NCBI GenBank assembly: GCA_050740255.1
Contig: JBOICV010000181.1
Coordinates: 1 to 24,895, forward strand
Source of the DNA: JBOICV01 sp050740255
GTDB taxonomy: Bacteria > Pseudomonadota > Gammaproteobacteria > Nevskiales > JBOICV01
Length of the DNA stretch: 24,895 bases
Reading direction: 5' to 3'
Part shown: positions 1 to 6,741 of the stretch, one piece after another
Position numbering within the stretch: the first letter of the stretch is position 1
Layout: each line of letters starts with the position of its first letter
The notes under the pieces: model-generated
What the model saw: only the letters and a program-made list of their open reading frames with translations
Database searches by the model: none
Told to the model about the DNA's origin: nothing
Program-made: the position numbers and the translations under genes

Positions 1-375
1 CCAGAAAGCCAGCAGGCTGGCGCCCGCAATCGCATGCAGCGGGAACACCAAACCTGGAAAACGCCGCAGGCCCGGCACCAGCGGCAGCAGCAACCCGAGC
101 GCGAACATCAGATTCAGCAAGGAATGGATGCGCCCTTTGTGCAGCAAAAGATCGGTTAGCGAGGGCGCCCGCTGTAGTCCAAACAGGGCAGGGTAGGCGG
201 CGAACAGGAAGATCATCAGTACCGCGACCCGCAACAGGGGCAGCAGCGCATGTTCCAGCAGCCAATGGGTAATCGCAACGCGCTCGGTCAGCGGCAGCAG
301 ACGCAGCTCGATCCACAAGGCCAGCGCCACACCGAGCAGGTAAACGAATATCGCGGCGACGATTTGCGCGATCAC
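1..375 (-). CDS. Multi-pass membrane protein, 3' part missing (C-terminus off the window)
   Basis: An open reading frame runs on the minus strand from a GTG at 375 through the left edge of the window (125 codons seen). The GTG overlaps the stop codon of the HIT gene as GTGA, so it is probably translationally coupled as the last visible gene of the metK operon. The sequence is strongly hydrophobic. A first helix (roughly residues 3-22) is followed by a second at about 43-66 and a third at about 85-101, and the visible end enters a further hydrophobic stretch, with short charged loops between. I do not recognise the family. No catalytic motif is visible in this part. Its position suggests co-expression with SAM-cycle genes but gives no function. 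Confidence 0.7.
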   Translation of the reverse strand, partial: MIAQIVAAIFVYLLGVALALWIELRLLPLTERVAITHWLLEHALLPLLRVAVLMIFLFAAYPALFGLQRAPSLTDLLLHKGRIHSLLNLMFALGLLLPLVPGLRRFPGLVFPLHAIAGASLLAFW

Positions 376-809
376 TGCAAAGCAGCCCGCAGTCTTGCCG
401 CGTCGGGTTCGAGTTTCACGAGATTGGGCGCGCGCAGCATGGTCAGGGGGCGTACACCGAAGCGCGCGAGCAAGGCCGCGCCGTCGCCACGCTGGCGCGG
501 GATCAGGTGCAGGTGCACATGGGGCACATGCTGGTTGGCGGCCTTGCCGTCGTTCACGATCCAGTTGATGTCGCCGGTCGGATCGAGTTGGCGCATGGCG
601 CGCGCAATCCGGTTGCCAAGCTCGATGAGCTGCGTTCGTTCACTGGCCTGCAACTCGGTCATGAGCACGGCGTGGCGGCGCGGGATGATGAGCACATGCC
701 CCGGCCGCAGCGGATAGGCGTCCATGAAGGCCATGCAATGTGCATCTTCATGCACGATCGCTGCCGGCAACTCGCCAGCCTGAATCGCGCAGAAGATGCA
801 GCCGCTCAA
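372..809 (-). CDS. HIT-family (histidine triad) protein
   Basis: The 145-residue protein begins with the CIFC zinc-type motif (residues 4-7) and carries the histidine triad HVHLH within NQHVPHVHLHLIPR (about residues 92-105), the nucleotide-binding and catalytic signature of HIT hydrolases or transferases. Length fits the family. The likely start is a TTG whose bases overlap the metF stop (TTGA), and the usual HIT N-terminus begins just before CIFC, which supports it. Family members hydrolyse nucleoside phosphoramidates or dinucleoside polyphosphates in the cytoplasm. The exact substrate cannot be read here. It is packed between metF and a membrane-protein gene with overlapping codons on both sides, so it is most likely part of the metK operon. 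Confidence 0.88.
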   Translation of the reverse strand: MSGCIFCAIQAGELPAAIVHEDAHCMAFMDAYPLRPGHVLIIPRRHAVLMTELQASERTQLIELGNRIARAMRQLDPTGDINWIVNDGKAANQHVPHVHLHLIPRQRGDGAALLARFGVRPLTMLRAPNLVKLEPDAARLRAALQ

Positions 810-1672
810 GCGCCGTTAATCCCCAGATTGCGCCACAGAGCCAGTGTCGTCGCGGCTTGGTTCAAGGTGTAAAAGTGTAGGCCCGGCGCACCGCCGGCGA
901 GCAGCGTCTGGCACAAATCGGTCACGACCTCCAGGCCGAAAGCGCGGATGGATTCGAGATCGCCGTCGTAAGTCTCCAGGCGTTTGCGGATCCAGCGTGG
1001 AATCTCCGCACCACAGGCGTCGGAGAAGCGCGCGAGCTGGGTGAAGTTGGTGATCGGCATGACGCCCGGCACGATCGGCAGCGTCAACCCCGCCGACAGG
1101 CTGCGTTCCACCAGCGTGAAGTAGGCGTCAGGATTGAAGAAATACTGGGTAATGGCGCTATCCGCGCCGGCCTCGCATTTGGCGCGGAAATGTTCGAAGT
1201 CGGATTGCGGTGTCGGCGACTCCGGGTGGTATTCGGGATAGGCCGCGACTTCGACATGGAAGTGATCGCCGGTTTCCTGGCGGATCAAGCCGACCAGCTC
1301 GGCACCATAAATCAACTCGCGATGCGCCTCACCGCTTTGGGGTTTGTCGCCACGCAAGGCCACGATGCGGCGGATGTCGCGCGCTTTGTATTCGTGAATC
1401 AGCGCCGCGAGCTCGCTGCGCGTGGCGGCCATGCAGGAGAGATGCGGGGCGGCTTCGATGCCGTGCGTGTCCTGAATGTGATACACGGCTTCCCGGGTGC
1501 CGTCACGGGTGGTACCGCCCGCACCGAAAGTGACGGAGAAGAACGCCGGCTTGGCGGCCGCGAGCTTGGCGACCTCCACGGGAAAGCTTTCCGCGCCCTT
1601 GGGCGTGCGCGGGGGGAAGAGTTCGAAGCTGAAATCGCCGGGAGGCGGGAGGTGGGAGGCGGGAGGCGTCAT
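806..1672 (-). CDS. metF: 5,10-methylenetetrahydrofolate reductase
   Basis: The 288-residue protein matches MetF, the FAD enzyme that reduces methylene-THF to methyl-THF for methionine synthesis. Visible signatures are FSFELFPPRT (14-23, with the catalytic Glu at 17), AAPHLSC (74-80), ALRGD (105-109, flavin-site Asp), AAYPEYHPE and ITQYFFN. The start is odd. The ATG overlaps the stop of the preceding four-helix-bundle gene (ATGA), and residues 2-12 (Thr, Pro, Ala, Ser and His only up to the Gly-Asp) are encoded by the right terminal repeat of the inserted element. The native start was therefore probably replaced when the element arrived, while the core domain is intact. Upstream ahcY and metK complete the methyl cycle. 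Confidence 0.95.
   Translation of the reverse strand: MTPPASHLPPPGDFSFELFPPRTPKGAESFPVEVAKLAAAKPAFFSVTFGAGGTTRDGTREAVYHIQDTHGIEAAPHLSCMAATRSELAALIHEYKARDIRRIVALRGDKPQSGEAHRELIYGAELVGLIRQETGDHFHVEVAAYPEYHPESPTPQSDFEHFRAKCEAGADSAITQYFFNPDAYFTLVERSLSAGLTLPIVPGVMPITNFTQLARFSDACGAEIPRWIRKRLETYDGDLESIRAFGLEVVTDLCQTLLAGGAPGLHFYTLNQAATTLALWRNLGINGA
1638..1669 (-). repeat. Right terminal repeat of cassette A
   Basis: There are four tandem heptamers, one carrying a single C-to-T change on the plus strand. On the minus strand the repeat begins right after the TGA/ATG overlap and codes for MetF residues 2-12. It differs by one base from the right end of the second element (17583-17614). Confidence 0.85.
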
Positions 1673-2064
1673 ACGGCCCCCGTCTTGGCTTTCAGCGCGC
1701 GAATCAAACCGCCAAGCTTCGCGAAGCAGCGGTCAAGGGTCTCATCCAACTCATCGTCCGAGCGCAAGAACTGGAGCCGTCGCGCGATCTGAATCTGCGT
1801 GTCCACTTCGGACAGTGAACCGCGCGCGATTGCGAGAAACTTCAGAAATTCGGCGGTTGACTGACGCGCGGCTCCTTCCGCGATGTTTGACGCAACGCTG
1901 ACTGCTGCGCGTCGAAGCTGGATCGTCAATCCGAATCGTTCGCTGTCAGGTAATGACGCCGTGGCGCGATAAATCGCCTCGACCACCAGCATGGCGTCTT
2001 GCCACGCATCAAGCTGCTCGTGCCTGCGTGTCTTGCGCCTCCCGCCTCCCGCCTCCCGCCTCAC
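1669..2064 (-). CDS. Four-helix-bundle protein (23S rRNA intervening-sequence protein family)
   Basis: The 131-residue protein matches the small four-helix-bundle family first known from 23S rRNA intervening sequences (PF05635/TIGR02436 type). Family-like segments are LDAWQDAMLVVEAIY, LTIQLRRAAVSVASNIAEG and EFLKFLAIARGSLSEVDTQI. The fold is shared with the Avd accessory proteins of diversity-generating retroelements, but no reverse transcriptase or variable repeat is visible here. It starts at a GTG one base after the ahcY stop, and its TGA overlaps the metF ATG. The first nine to ten residues (Arg/Glu/Gly-rich) are translated left terminal repeat, so the start could also lie slightly downstream. 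The gene is the only cargo of the element at 1638-2062. Its molecular role is unknown. Confidence 0.88.
   Translation of the reverse strand: MRREAGGGRRKTRRHEQLDAWQDAMLVVEAIYRATASLPDSERFGLTIQLRRAAVSVASNIAEGAARQSTAEFLKFLAIARGSLSEVDTQIQIARRLQFLRSDDELDETLDRCFAKLGGLIRALKAKTGAV
2033..2062 (-). repeat. Left terminal repeat of cassette A
   Basis: On the minus strand this is GAGGC followed by tandem GGGAGGC units and ending in CGCAA. It is identical over 30 bases to 17446-17475. It starts four bases beyond the ahcY stop codon and is translated as the Arg/Gly/Glu-rich start of the four-helix-bundle protein. Confidence 0.85.
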
Positions 2065-2065
2065 G

Positions 2066-3493
2066 TCAGTAGCGGTAGTGTTCGGGCTTGTACGGCCCGT
2101 TCACGTCGACGCCCAGATAGGCGGCCTGCGCGTCGGTGAGCTTGGTCAGCTTCACGCCGATCTTCTCCAGATGCAGGCGCGCGACTTCCTCGTCCAGCTG
2201 TTTCGGCAGACGGTAGACGGTCTTCTCGTACTTGTCCTTGTTCGCCCACAGATCAATCTGCGCCAGCGTCTGGTTGCTGAAACTGTTGGACATCACGAAG
2301 CTCGGGTGGCCGGTGGCGCAGCCGAGGTTGACCAGCCGGCCTTCGGCCAGCATGTAAATCTGGCGGCCGTTGGGCAGGGTATAGCGGTCGTACTGCGGCT
2401 TTACCGTTTCCTTCTTGATGCCGGCCAGCACATTAAGCGCATCCACCTGGATTTCATTGTCGAAGTGGCCGATGTTGCAGACGATGGCCTGATCCTTCAT
2501 CGCCAGCATGTGCGCCAGCGTGATCACATCCTTGTTGCCGGTGGTGGTCACGTAGATGTCGCCGGTGCCCAGCGTGTCTTCCACGGTAGTGACCTGGAAA
2601 CCCTCCATCGCCGCCTGCAGCGCATTGATCGGATCAATCTCGGTGACGACCACGCGCGCGCCGAAGCCGCGCAGCGAGTGCGCCGAACCCTTGCCCACGT
2701 CGCCATAGCCGCAGACCACCGCGACCTTGCCGGCGATCATCACGTCGGTAGCGCGCTTGAGGCCGTCCGATAGCGATTCACGGCAGCCGTAGAGGTTGTC
2801 GAACTTGGACTTGGTCACCGAGTCATTCACGTTGATGGCCGGCACCAGCAGCTTGCCGGCTTCCATCATCTGGTAAAGGCGGTGCACGCCGGTGGTGGTT
2901 TCCTCCGACACGCCGCGCCAGGCCTTCACCACGCCCGTCCAGTAGCCGGGGCGCTCGGTGCGCGTACGCTTGAGCAGGTTCTTGATCACCTGTTCTTCAT
3001 GGTTGGAGGAGGGCGTATCCACCCACTTGTCGCCCTGCTCCATCTCGTAGCCCTTGTGGATCAGCAGGGTTACATCGCCGCCGTCGTCCACCACCAGTTC
3101 CGGCCCTTTCATGCCGGGATGGGTGACGCAGTCCAGGGTGCAGTCCCAGTATTCCTCCAGGGTCTCGCCCTTCCAGGCGAACACCGGCACGCCGGCCTTG
3201 GCGATGGCCGCCGCCGCATGATCCTGCGTCGAGAAAATATTGCACGAGGCCCAGCGCACCGAGGCGCCCAGCGCCAGCAGCGTCTCGATCAGCACGGCGG
3301 TCTGGATGGTCATGTGCAGGCTGCCGGTGACGCGCACGCCCTTGAGCGGCTGCGTTTTCGCATACTTCTTGCGAATGCTCAGCAGGCCGGGCATCTCGTG
3401 CTCGGCGATCTCTATTTCCTTACGACCCCAGTCGGCCAGCGTGATGTCGCGGACCTTCCAATCGGGTTTCATCTGCTCAGCGGGACGTGCCAT
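2066..3493 (-). CDS. ahcY: S-adenosylhomocysteine hydrolase (adenosylhomocysteinase)
   Basis: The 475-residue protein is a complete SAH hydrolase, which splits S-adenosylhomocysteine into adenosine and homocysteine in the cytosol and removes the product inhibitor of methyltransferases. Diagnostic segments are GSLHMTIQTAVL (57-68), the SEETTTGVHRL substrate motif (196-206), NVNDSVTKSKFDN (221-233), the NAD-binding GYGDVGKG (262-269), NIGHFDNEI, and the C-terminal KPEHYRY. Length is typical of the bacterial form. The ATG is preceded by AAGGAG at 8 bases, and that RBS overlaps the metK stop (12 bases between genes), so it is coupled to metK. Directly downstream is cassette A. Confidence 0.98.
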   Translation of the reverse strand: MARPAEQMKPDWKVRDITLADWGRKEIEIAEHEMPGLLSIRKKYAKTQPLKGVRVTGSLHMTIQTAVLIETLLALGASVRWASCNIFSTQDHAAAAIAKAGVPVFAWKGETLEEYWDCTLDCVTHPGMKGPELVVDDGGDVTLLIHKGYEMEQGDKWVDTPSSNHEEQVIKNLLKRTRTERPGYWTGVVKAWRGVSEETTTGVHRLYQMMEAGKLLVPAINVNDSVTKSKFDNLYGCRESLSDGLKRATDVMIAGKVAVVCGYGDVGKGSAHSLRGFGARVVVTEIDPINALQAAMEGFQVTTVEDTLGTGDIYVTTTGNKDVITLAHMLAMKDQAIVCNIGHFDNEIQVDALNVLAGIKKETVKPQYDRYTLPNGRQIYMLAEGRLVNLGCATGHPSFVMSNSFSNQTLAQIDLWANKDKYEKTVYRLPKQLDEEVARLHLEKIGVKLTKLTDAQAAYLGVDVNGPYKPEHYRY

Positions 3494-3505
3494 GACTTGT
3501 GCTCC

Positions 3506-4729
3506 TTATTTGATCTTTGCGTCGGCTTTGAGAGCGGCCGCTTTGTCGGTGCGCTCCCAGCTAAAGCCCAAGAATTTATGCAGCTTGCCGGTCTCGGCGC
3601 AGGTATAGCTGATGGTTTCCGGCTTGCGGCCGAAGTGGCCATAAGCCGCGGTCGCACGGTAAATCGGGTGCAGCAAATCCAGCATCTCGATGATGCCCCA
3701 GGGCCGCAGGTCGAAGTGGCGGCGCACCAGTTTCTCCAGCTTGTCTTCGGCGATCCTGCCGGTGCCGAAAGTGTCCACCATCACTGAAGTCGGCTCGGCC
3801 ACGCCGATCGCGTAGCTGATCTGCACCTCGACGCGCTTGGCCAATCCTGCGGCGACGATGTTTTTAGCGACATAGCGCGCGGCATACGCTGCCGAACGGT
3901 CGACTTTGGACGGATCCTTGCCGGAGAAGGCACCGCCGCCATGGCGCGCGTAACCGCCGTAAGTATCCACGATGATTTTGCGGCCGGTGAGGCCAGCGTC
4001 GCCGAGCGGCCCGCCCGTGACGAAACGACCAGTTGGATTGATATGGAACTTGGTGCGTTTCTGAATGAGTTTGGCCGGAATCACCGGCTTGATGATTTCT
4101 TCCATCACCGCTTCGCGCAGCTTGGAAGTGGAAATTTCATCGGCGTGCTGGGTGGACAGCACCACGGCGTCGATCGCGACCGGCTTGCCGTTTTCATAAC
4201 GCAGGCTGACCTGGCTCTTGGCGTCCGGCCGCAGCCATTTCAGTTTGCCGCTCTTGCGCACCGCGGCCTGTTTCTCGACCAGGCGATGGGCAAACTGGAT
4301 CGGGGCGGGCATCAGCGCATCGGTTTCATCACAGGCAAAGCCGAACATCAGGCCCTGATCGCCAGCGCCCATCTTGCGCGGGTCTTTCTGGTCGCGGTCC
4401 ACGCCCTGGTTGATGTCCATGGACTGCTTGCCGAGCGCATTGATCACTGCGCAGGTGTCGGCGTCGAAGCCGATCTCGGAGCTGGTATAGCCGATGTCCG
4501 CGATCACCTGGCGGATGATGGCCTCGGAGTCGATGTGCACACCCTTGGCGACTTTGATCTCGCCCGCGACCATCGCGATGCCGGTCTTGGTCAGTGACTC
4601 ACAGGCCACGCGCGCGTTTTTATCCTGCGCAATATAAGCGTCGAGGATCGCGTCCGACATCTGGTCGCAGATTTTGTCCGGATGGCCTTCGGAGACCGAT
4701 TCGGAGGTAAAGACGTAGTCTTTCAGCAT
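3506..4729 (-). CDS. metK: S-adenosylmethionine synthetase
   Basis: This 407-residue enzyme makes S-adenosylmethionine from methionine and ATP. It shows GHPDK (15-19), GAGDQGLMFG (121-130) and the phosphate loop GGGAFSGKDPSKVDRS. I chose the ATG at 4729 because GAGG lies nine bases upstream and the protein then begins MLKDYVFTSESVSEG, as homologues do. A TTG at 4744 would add five residues. Near the C-terminus the usual HFGR-to-F-x-WE junction is widened by about 18 residues (between Arg368 and Phe389), which accounts for its greater length than the E. coli enzyme. It is first gene of the SAM-cycle operon. The leader is only about 30 bases, too short for a SAM riboswitch. Confidence 0.97.
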   Translation of the reverse strand: MLKDYVFTSESVSEGHPDKICDQMSDAILDAYIAQDKNARVACESLTKTGIAMVAGEIKVAKGVHIDSEAIIRQVIADIGYTSSEIGFDADTCAVINALGKQSMDINQGVDRDQKDPRKMGAGDQGLMFGFACDETDALMPAPIQFAHRLVEKQAAVRKSGKLKWLRPDAKSQVSLRYENGKPVAIDAVVLSTQHADEISTSKLREAVMEEIIKPVIPAKLIQKRTKFHINPTGRFVTGGPLGDAGLTGRKIIVDTYGGYARHGGGAFSGKDPSKVDRSAAYAARYVAKNIVAAGLAKRVEVQISYAIGVAEPTSVMVDTFGTGRIAEDKLEKLVRRHFDLRPWGIIEMLDLLHPIYRATAAYGHFGRKPETISYTCAETGKLHKFLGFSWERTDKAAALKADAKIK

Positions 4730-4767
4730 GGGCGAATGCCTCAATCAATATATACGGATAAGCGGAT

Positions 4768-4796
4768 ATTATACCTCGACTGAGGGTGTTTTGCAC
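4768..4796 (-). promoter_or_regulatory. Likely sigma-70 promoter of the metK operon
   Basis: Reading the minus strand, a perfect TATAAT (4773-4768) lies upstream of metK. A weak -35 candidate, GTGCAA (4796-4791), sits 17 bases further upstream. Predicted transcription start is about 30 bases before the ATG. The good -10 and poor -35 leave room for an activator. Confidence 0.6.
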
Positions 4797-4858
4797 TCCA
4801 CGGCAAAGCCCCCAGAACCTCTAGAATCCTCACTCTAGATGACATAACGGTGTCGCGT

Positions 4859-5419
4859 ATGGCCCTGACCCCTTCCACCATGCTGCCGCTGGGCACGCCG
4901 GCGCCGGACTTCCGGCTGCCGGATACGGTGAGCGGACAAACCCTGGGTTTGGCCGAATTGAAATCCAAGAAGGCCACGCTGGTGATGTTCATCTGCAACC
5001 ACTGCCCCTACGTCAAGCATGTGCAGCATGAACTGGTGCGCCTCGCGCACGACTACCAGCCCAAGGGCGTGGCCGTCGTCGCCATCTCCTCGAACGACAT
5101 CGAAAGCCACCCGGAGGACGCGCCGGAGCGGATGCGTGTTGAGGCAAAACGCGTCGGCTATCCCTTTCCTTATTTATATGACGAGACGCAGGCGGTGGCG
5201 CGCGCCTATCAGGCAGCCTGTACGCCAGATTTCTATTTATTCGATGCCGGCTGTAAGCTCGCCTATCGTGGCCGTCTCGACGGCGCCACACCCGGCAACG
5301 AGGTGCCGGTGACGGGACATGATTTGCGCGCCGCGCTCGACGCGGCACTGGCCGGTCGCACGCCTAGCGGCGGGCAGAAGCCGAGCTTGGGCTGCAATAT
5401 AAAATGGAAAAACGGATGA
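4859..5419 (+). CDS. Thioredoxin-fold (AhpC/TSA-Redoxin type) protein
   Basis: The 186-residue thioredoxin-fold protein has APDFRLPD near the N-terminus, as in peroxiredoxin-like Redoxin proteins, and a CNHCPYV active site (Cys46, Cys49, Pro50). This CNHC(P) subgroup is common as 'thioredoxin family protein'. The second half contains the fold's typical PDFYLFD and GRLDG segments. There is no clear signal peptide, so it is probably a cytoplasmic thiol-disulfide protein. The ATG at 4859 is preferred over the GTG at 4850 because the resulting start resembles homologues, though the RBS is weak. It is divergent from metK, sharing a 129-base region. Its stop overlaps the next gene as ATGA. Confidence 0.87.
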   Translation: MALTPSTMLPLGTPAPDFRLPDTVSGQTLGLAELKSKKATLVMFICNHCPYVKHVQHELVRLAHDYQPKGVAVVAISSNDIESHPEDAPERMRVEAKRVGYPFPYLYDETQAVARAYQAACTPDFYLFDAGCKLAYRGRLDGATPGNEVPVTGHDLRAALDAALAGRTPSGGQKPSLGCNIKWKNG

Positions 5420-5685
5420 CGGATTCTTTCCGCAGCCAAGCCGAAATCAATCAGACCGAGTGGAACAATCCCGACAACCTGAGCGGGCGCTTCGGCTTTT
5501 ACTTCAGCAAACGCGACAGCAGGCTGTGGGTGCCCAAACATCCACCCTGGTTCGGCTGGACCATCAACCTCGGTCATCCTTACGGTGGCGCTGTGCTGAT
5601 CGGCGCGCTGCTGCTGCCGCTGCTGGTTGTCCTGGGGCTGTTGGCACTGAACCCCGGGGCGTTTTGCACCGTGTCCCGGTCCTGA
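5416..5685 (+). CDS. DUF5808-type small membrane protein
   Basis: The 89-residue protein carries a DUF5808-like module of aromatic and Pro residues: FYFSKRDSRLWVPK followed by FGWTINLGHP. One C-terminal membrane helix follows (about residues 48-69). Its ATG overlaps the stop of the thioredoxin-fold gene (ATGA), giving translational coupling. An ATG at 5404 would add four residues and is less likely. The function of the domain is unknown. The pairing with a thiol-redox protein is suggestive only. The Cys near the C-terminus lies beyond the membrane helix. Confidence 0.8.
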   Translation: MTDSFRSQAEINQTEWNNPDNLSGRFGFYFSKRDSRLWVPKHPPWFGWTINLGHPYGGAVLIGALLLPLLVVLGLLALNPGAFCTVSRS

Positions 5686-5690
5686 GATGC

Positions 5691-6515
5691 CTAACCCGGT
5701 GCGGATCGGGATGCGCTGCCTGCAGGCGACGGTTTGGAGGCGGTGACAGGCTCCAGCTCGATTGGTAGCGAACCGATAAGTTTGCCATCAGGCGTGAATA
5801 TCAGCGTGGCTTCTTTAAAACGGCCTGAAAAGCGTAGGTAACGCAGGTCTTCCGCTTGGCTAAGACCCTGTTTCTCGGCTTTTCTGTCCAATTTTTTTCT
5901 CAACCGGGTGTCTTCTTTAAGCAGCGTCGTAAGGTCCACCTGCTTCGCAAAAATCTCCTCGAAATGCGCGGCGACGGGCCGGAGAAACTCGACCTGTTCA
6001 TGATCGGCTATTCCTGAGGTGATGGTCTTCATGGACAGCTCGATCCTTTTCTCGGGTTCTTCAGGCCACTCGAAGTAGACCAACGCGGGCAATTTGCCAA
6101 AACCTTGCAGTGATTGCGCATCAAGCGACTGTTTGCGTAAAGCTGCAATGTCCACCGAGTGAAAACGGTCGTCGGCAAACACAATAGCCATAGGCCGTTG
6201 GCTGTGTACGGCATATATGCCCCAGATCAACGCACTGAGTTGCACAACTCCAATGAAGCCGAAATCAATGCCGAGGGCGAGCCGGGTTTTGGCTGGATTG
6301 AAAATCAGAAAAGTAAGCGTCGGCCCGAGCACCAGATCCACGAAGATCATGATGCGCACACCCTGCCAGCCGCCGTCCAGCACGAACCAGGGGCCCGGAT
6401 ACCAGTGGAACAAAATCAAATACAGAACGACCAAAAAAACCACCATGCTTAGAGCCAGATGTACGGAAGTGGCCCTAATCTTGTGCGGTAAGAGTTCTCT
6501 GAGTTTGCCCAGCAT
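5691..6515 (-). CDS. TfpX/TfpZ-family type IV pilin accessory protein
   Basis: The 274-residue protein matches the TfpX/TfpZ family, inner-membrane proteins that assist assembly or modification of particular type IV pilins. A first helix (about 20-40) leads to the HWYPGPWF motif. A second helix contains FVDLVLGPTLTFLIFNP and a third GVVQLSALIWGIYAV, and a periplasmic domain follows starting with RPMAIVFADDRF. The ATG at 6515 has GGAG nine bases upstream; a TTG at 6530 is a weaker choice. A TAAAAT (6551-6546, minus) could be its -10. No pilin gene is next to it, which is unusual because tfpX/tfpZ normally sit beside the pilin gene. Confidence 0.85.
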   Translation of the reverse strand: MLGKLRELLPHKIRATSVHLALSMVVFLVVLYLILFHWYPGPWFVLDGGWQGVRIMIFVDLVLGPTLTFLIFNPAKTRLALGIDFGFIGVVQLSALIWGIYAVHSQRPMAIVFADDRFHSVDIAALRKQSLDAQSLQGFGKLPALVYFEWPEEPEKRIELSMKTITSGIADHEQVEFLRPVAAHFEEIFAKQVDLTTLLKEDTRLRKKLDRKAEKQGLSQAEDLRYLRFSGRFKEATLIFTPDGKLIGSLPIELEPVTASKPSPAGSASRSAPG

Positions 6516-6741
6516 GATGCCGATCTCCAATCCTGACAGGAGAAAATTTTAGAGTGCTGTTCGGCGTTTGCATAGAGACGGCGAAACCGACCATCTTTCC
6601 TGTCAGCACGGCTAGGTTATTGCAACGACCGCGTTCTAGTTGGTTACTCCCGACGGAAAGCGGTATGGCAGTCCAGGCGCAGCTGGTAAAAACCGTCGCC
6701 AACCCGAGTAGTATTCCTCTAAAGCCTTAGTAGGCTACGTA

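Larger units (their letters stand above)
1638..2062 (-). mobile_element. Heptamer-ended inserted cassette A carrying the four-helix-bundle gene
   Basis: The segment is bounded by inverted arrays of the heptamer GGGAGGC (minus-strand left end 2062-2033, right end 1669-1638). Both ends match, in the same order and orientation relative to the host operon, the ends of the segment at 17446-17614: the left ends are identical over 30 bases and the right ends differ at one position in 32. Cargo is a single gene. Insertion lies exactly between ahcY and metF. No transposase, target duplication or recombinase is visible, so mobility is inferred from the paired ends, the different interiors and the altered MetF N-terminus. 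Confidence 0.65.

Noticed and set aside
1638..2062. Diversity-generating retroelement around the Avd-like four-helix protein
   Set aside because: No reverse transcriptase, template repeat or variable repeat is present in the window.
4730..4767. SAM or SAH riboswitch ahead of metK or ahcY
   Set aside because: The metK leader after the TATAAT is about 30 bases and the metK-ahcY gap is 12 bases; neither can hold a riboswitch fold.
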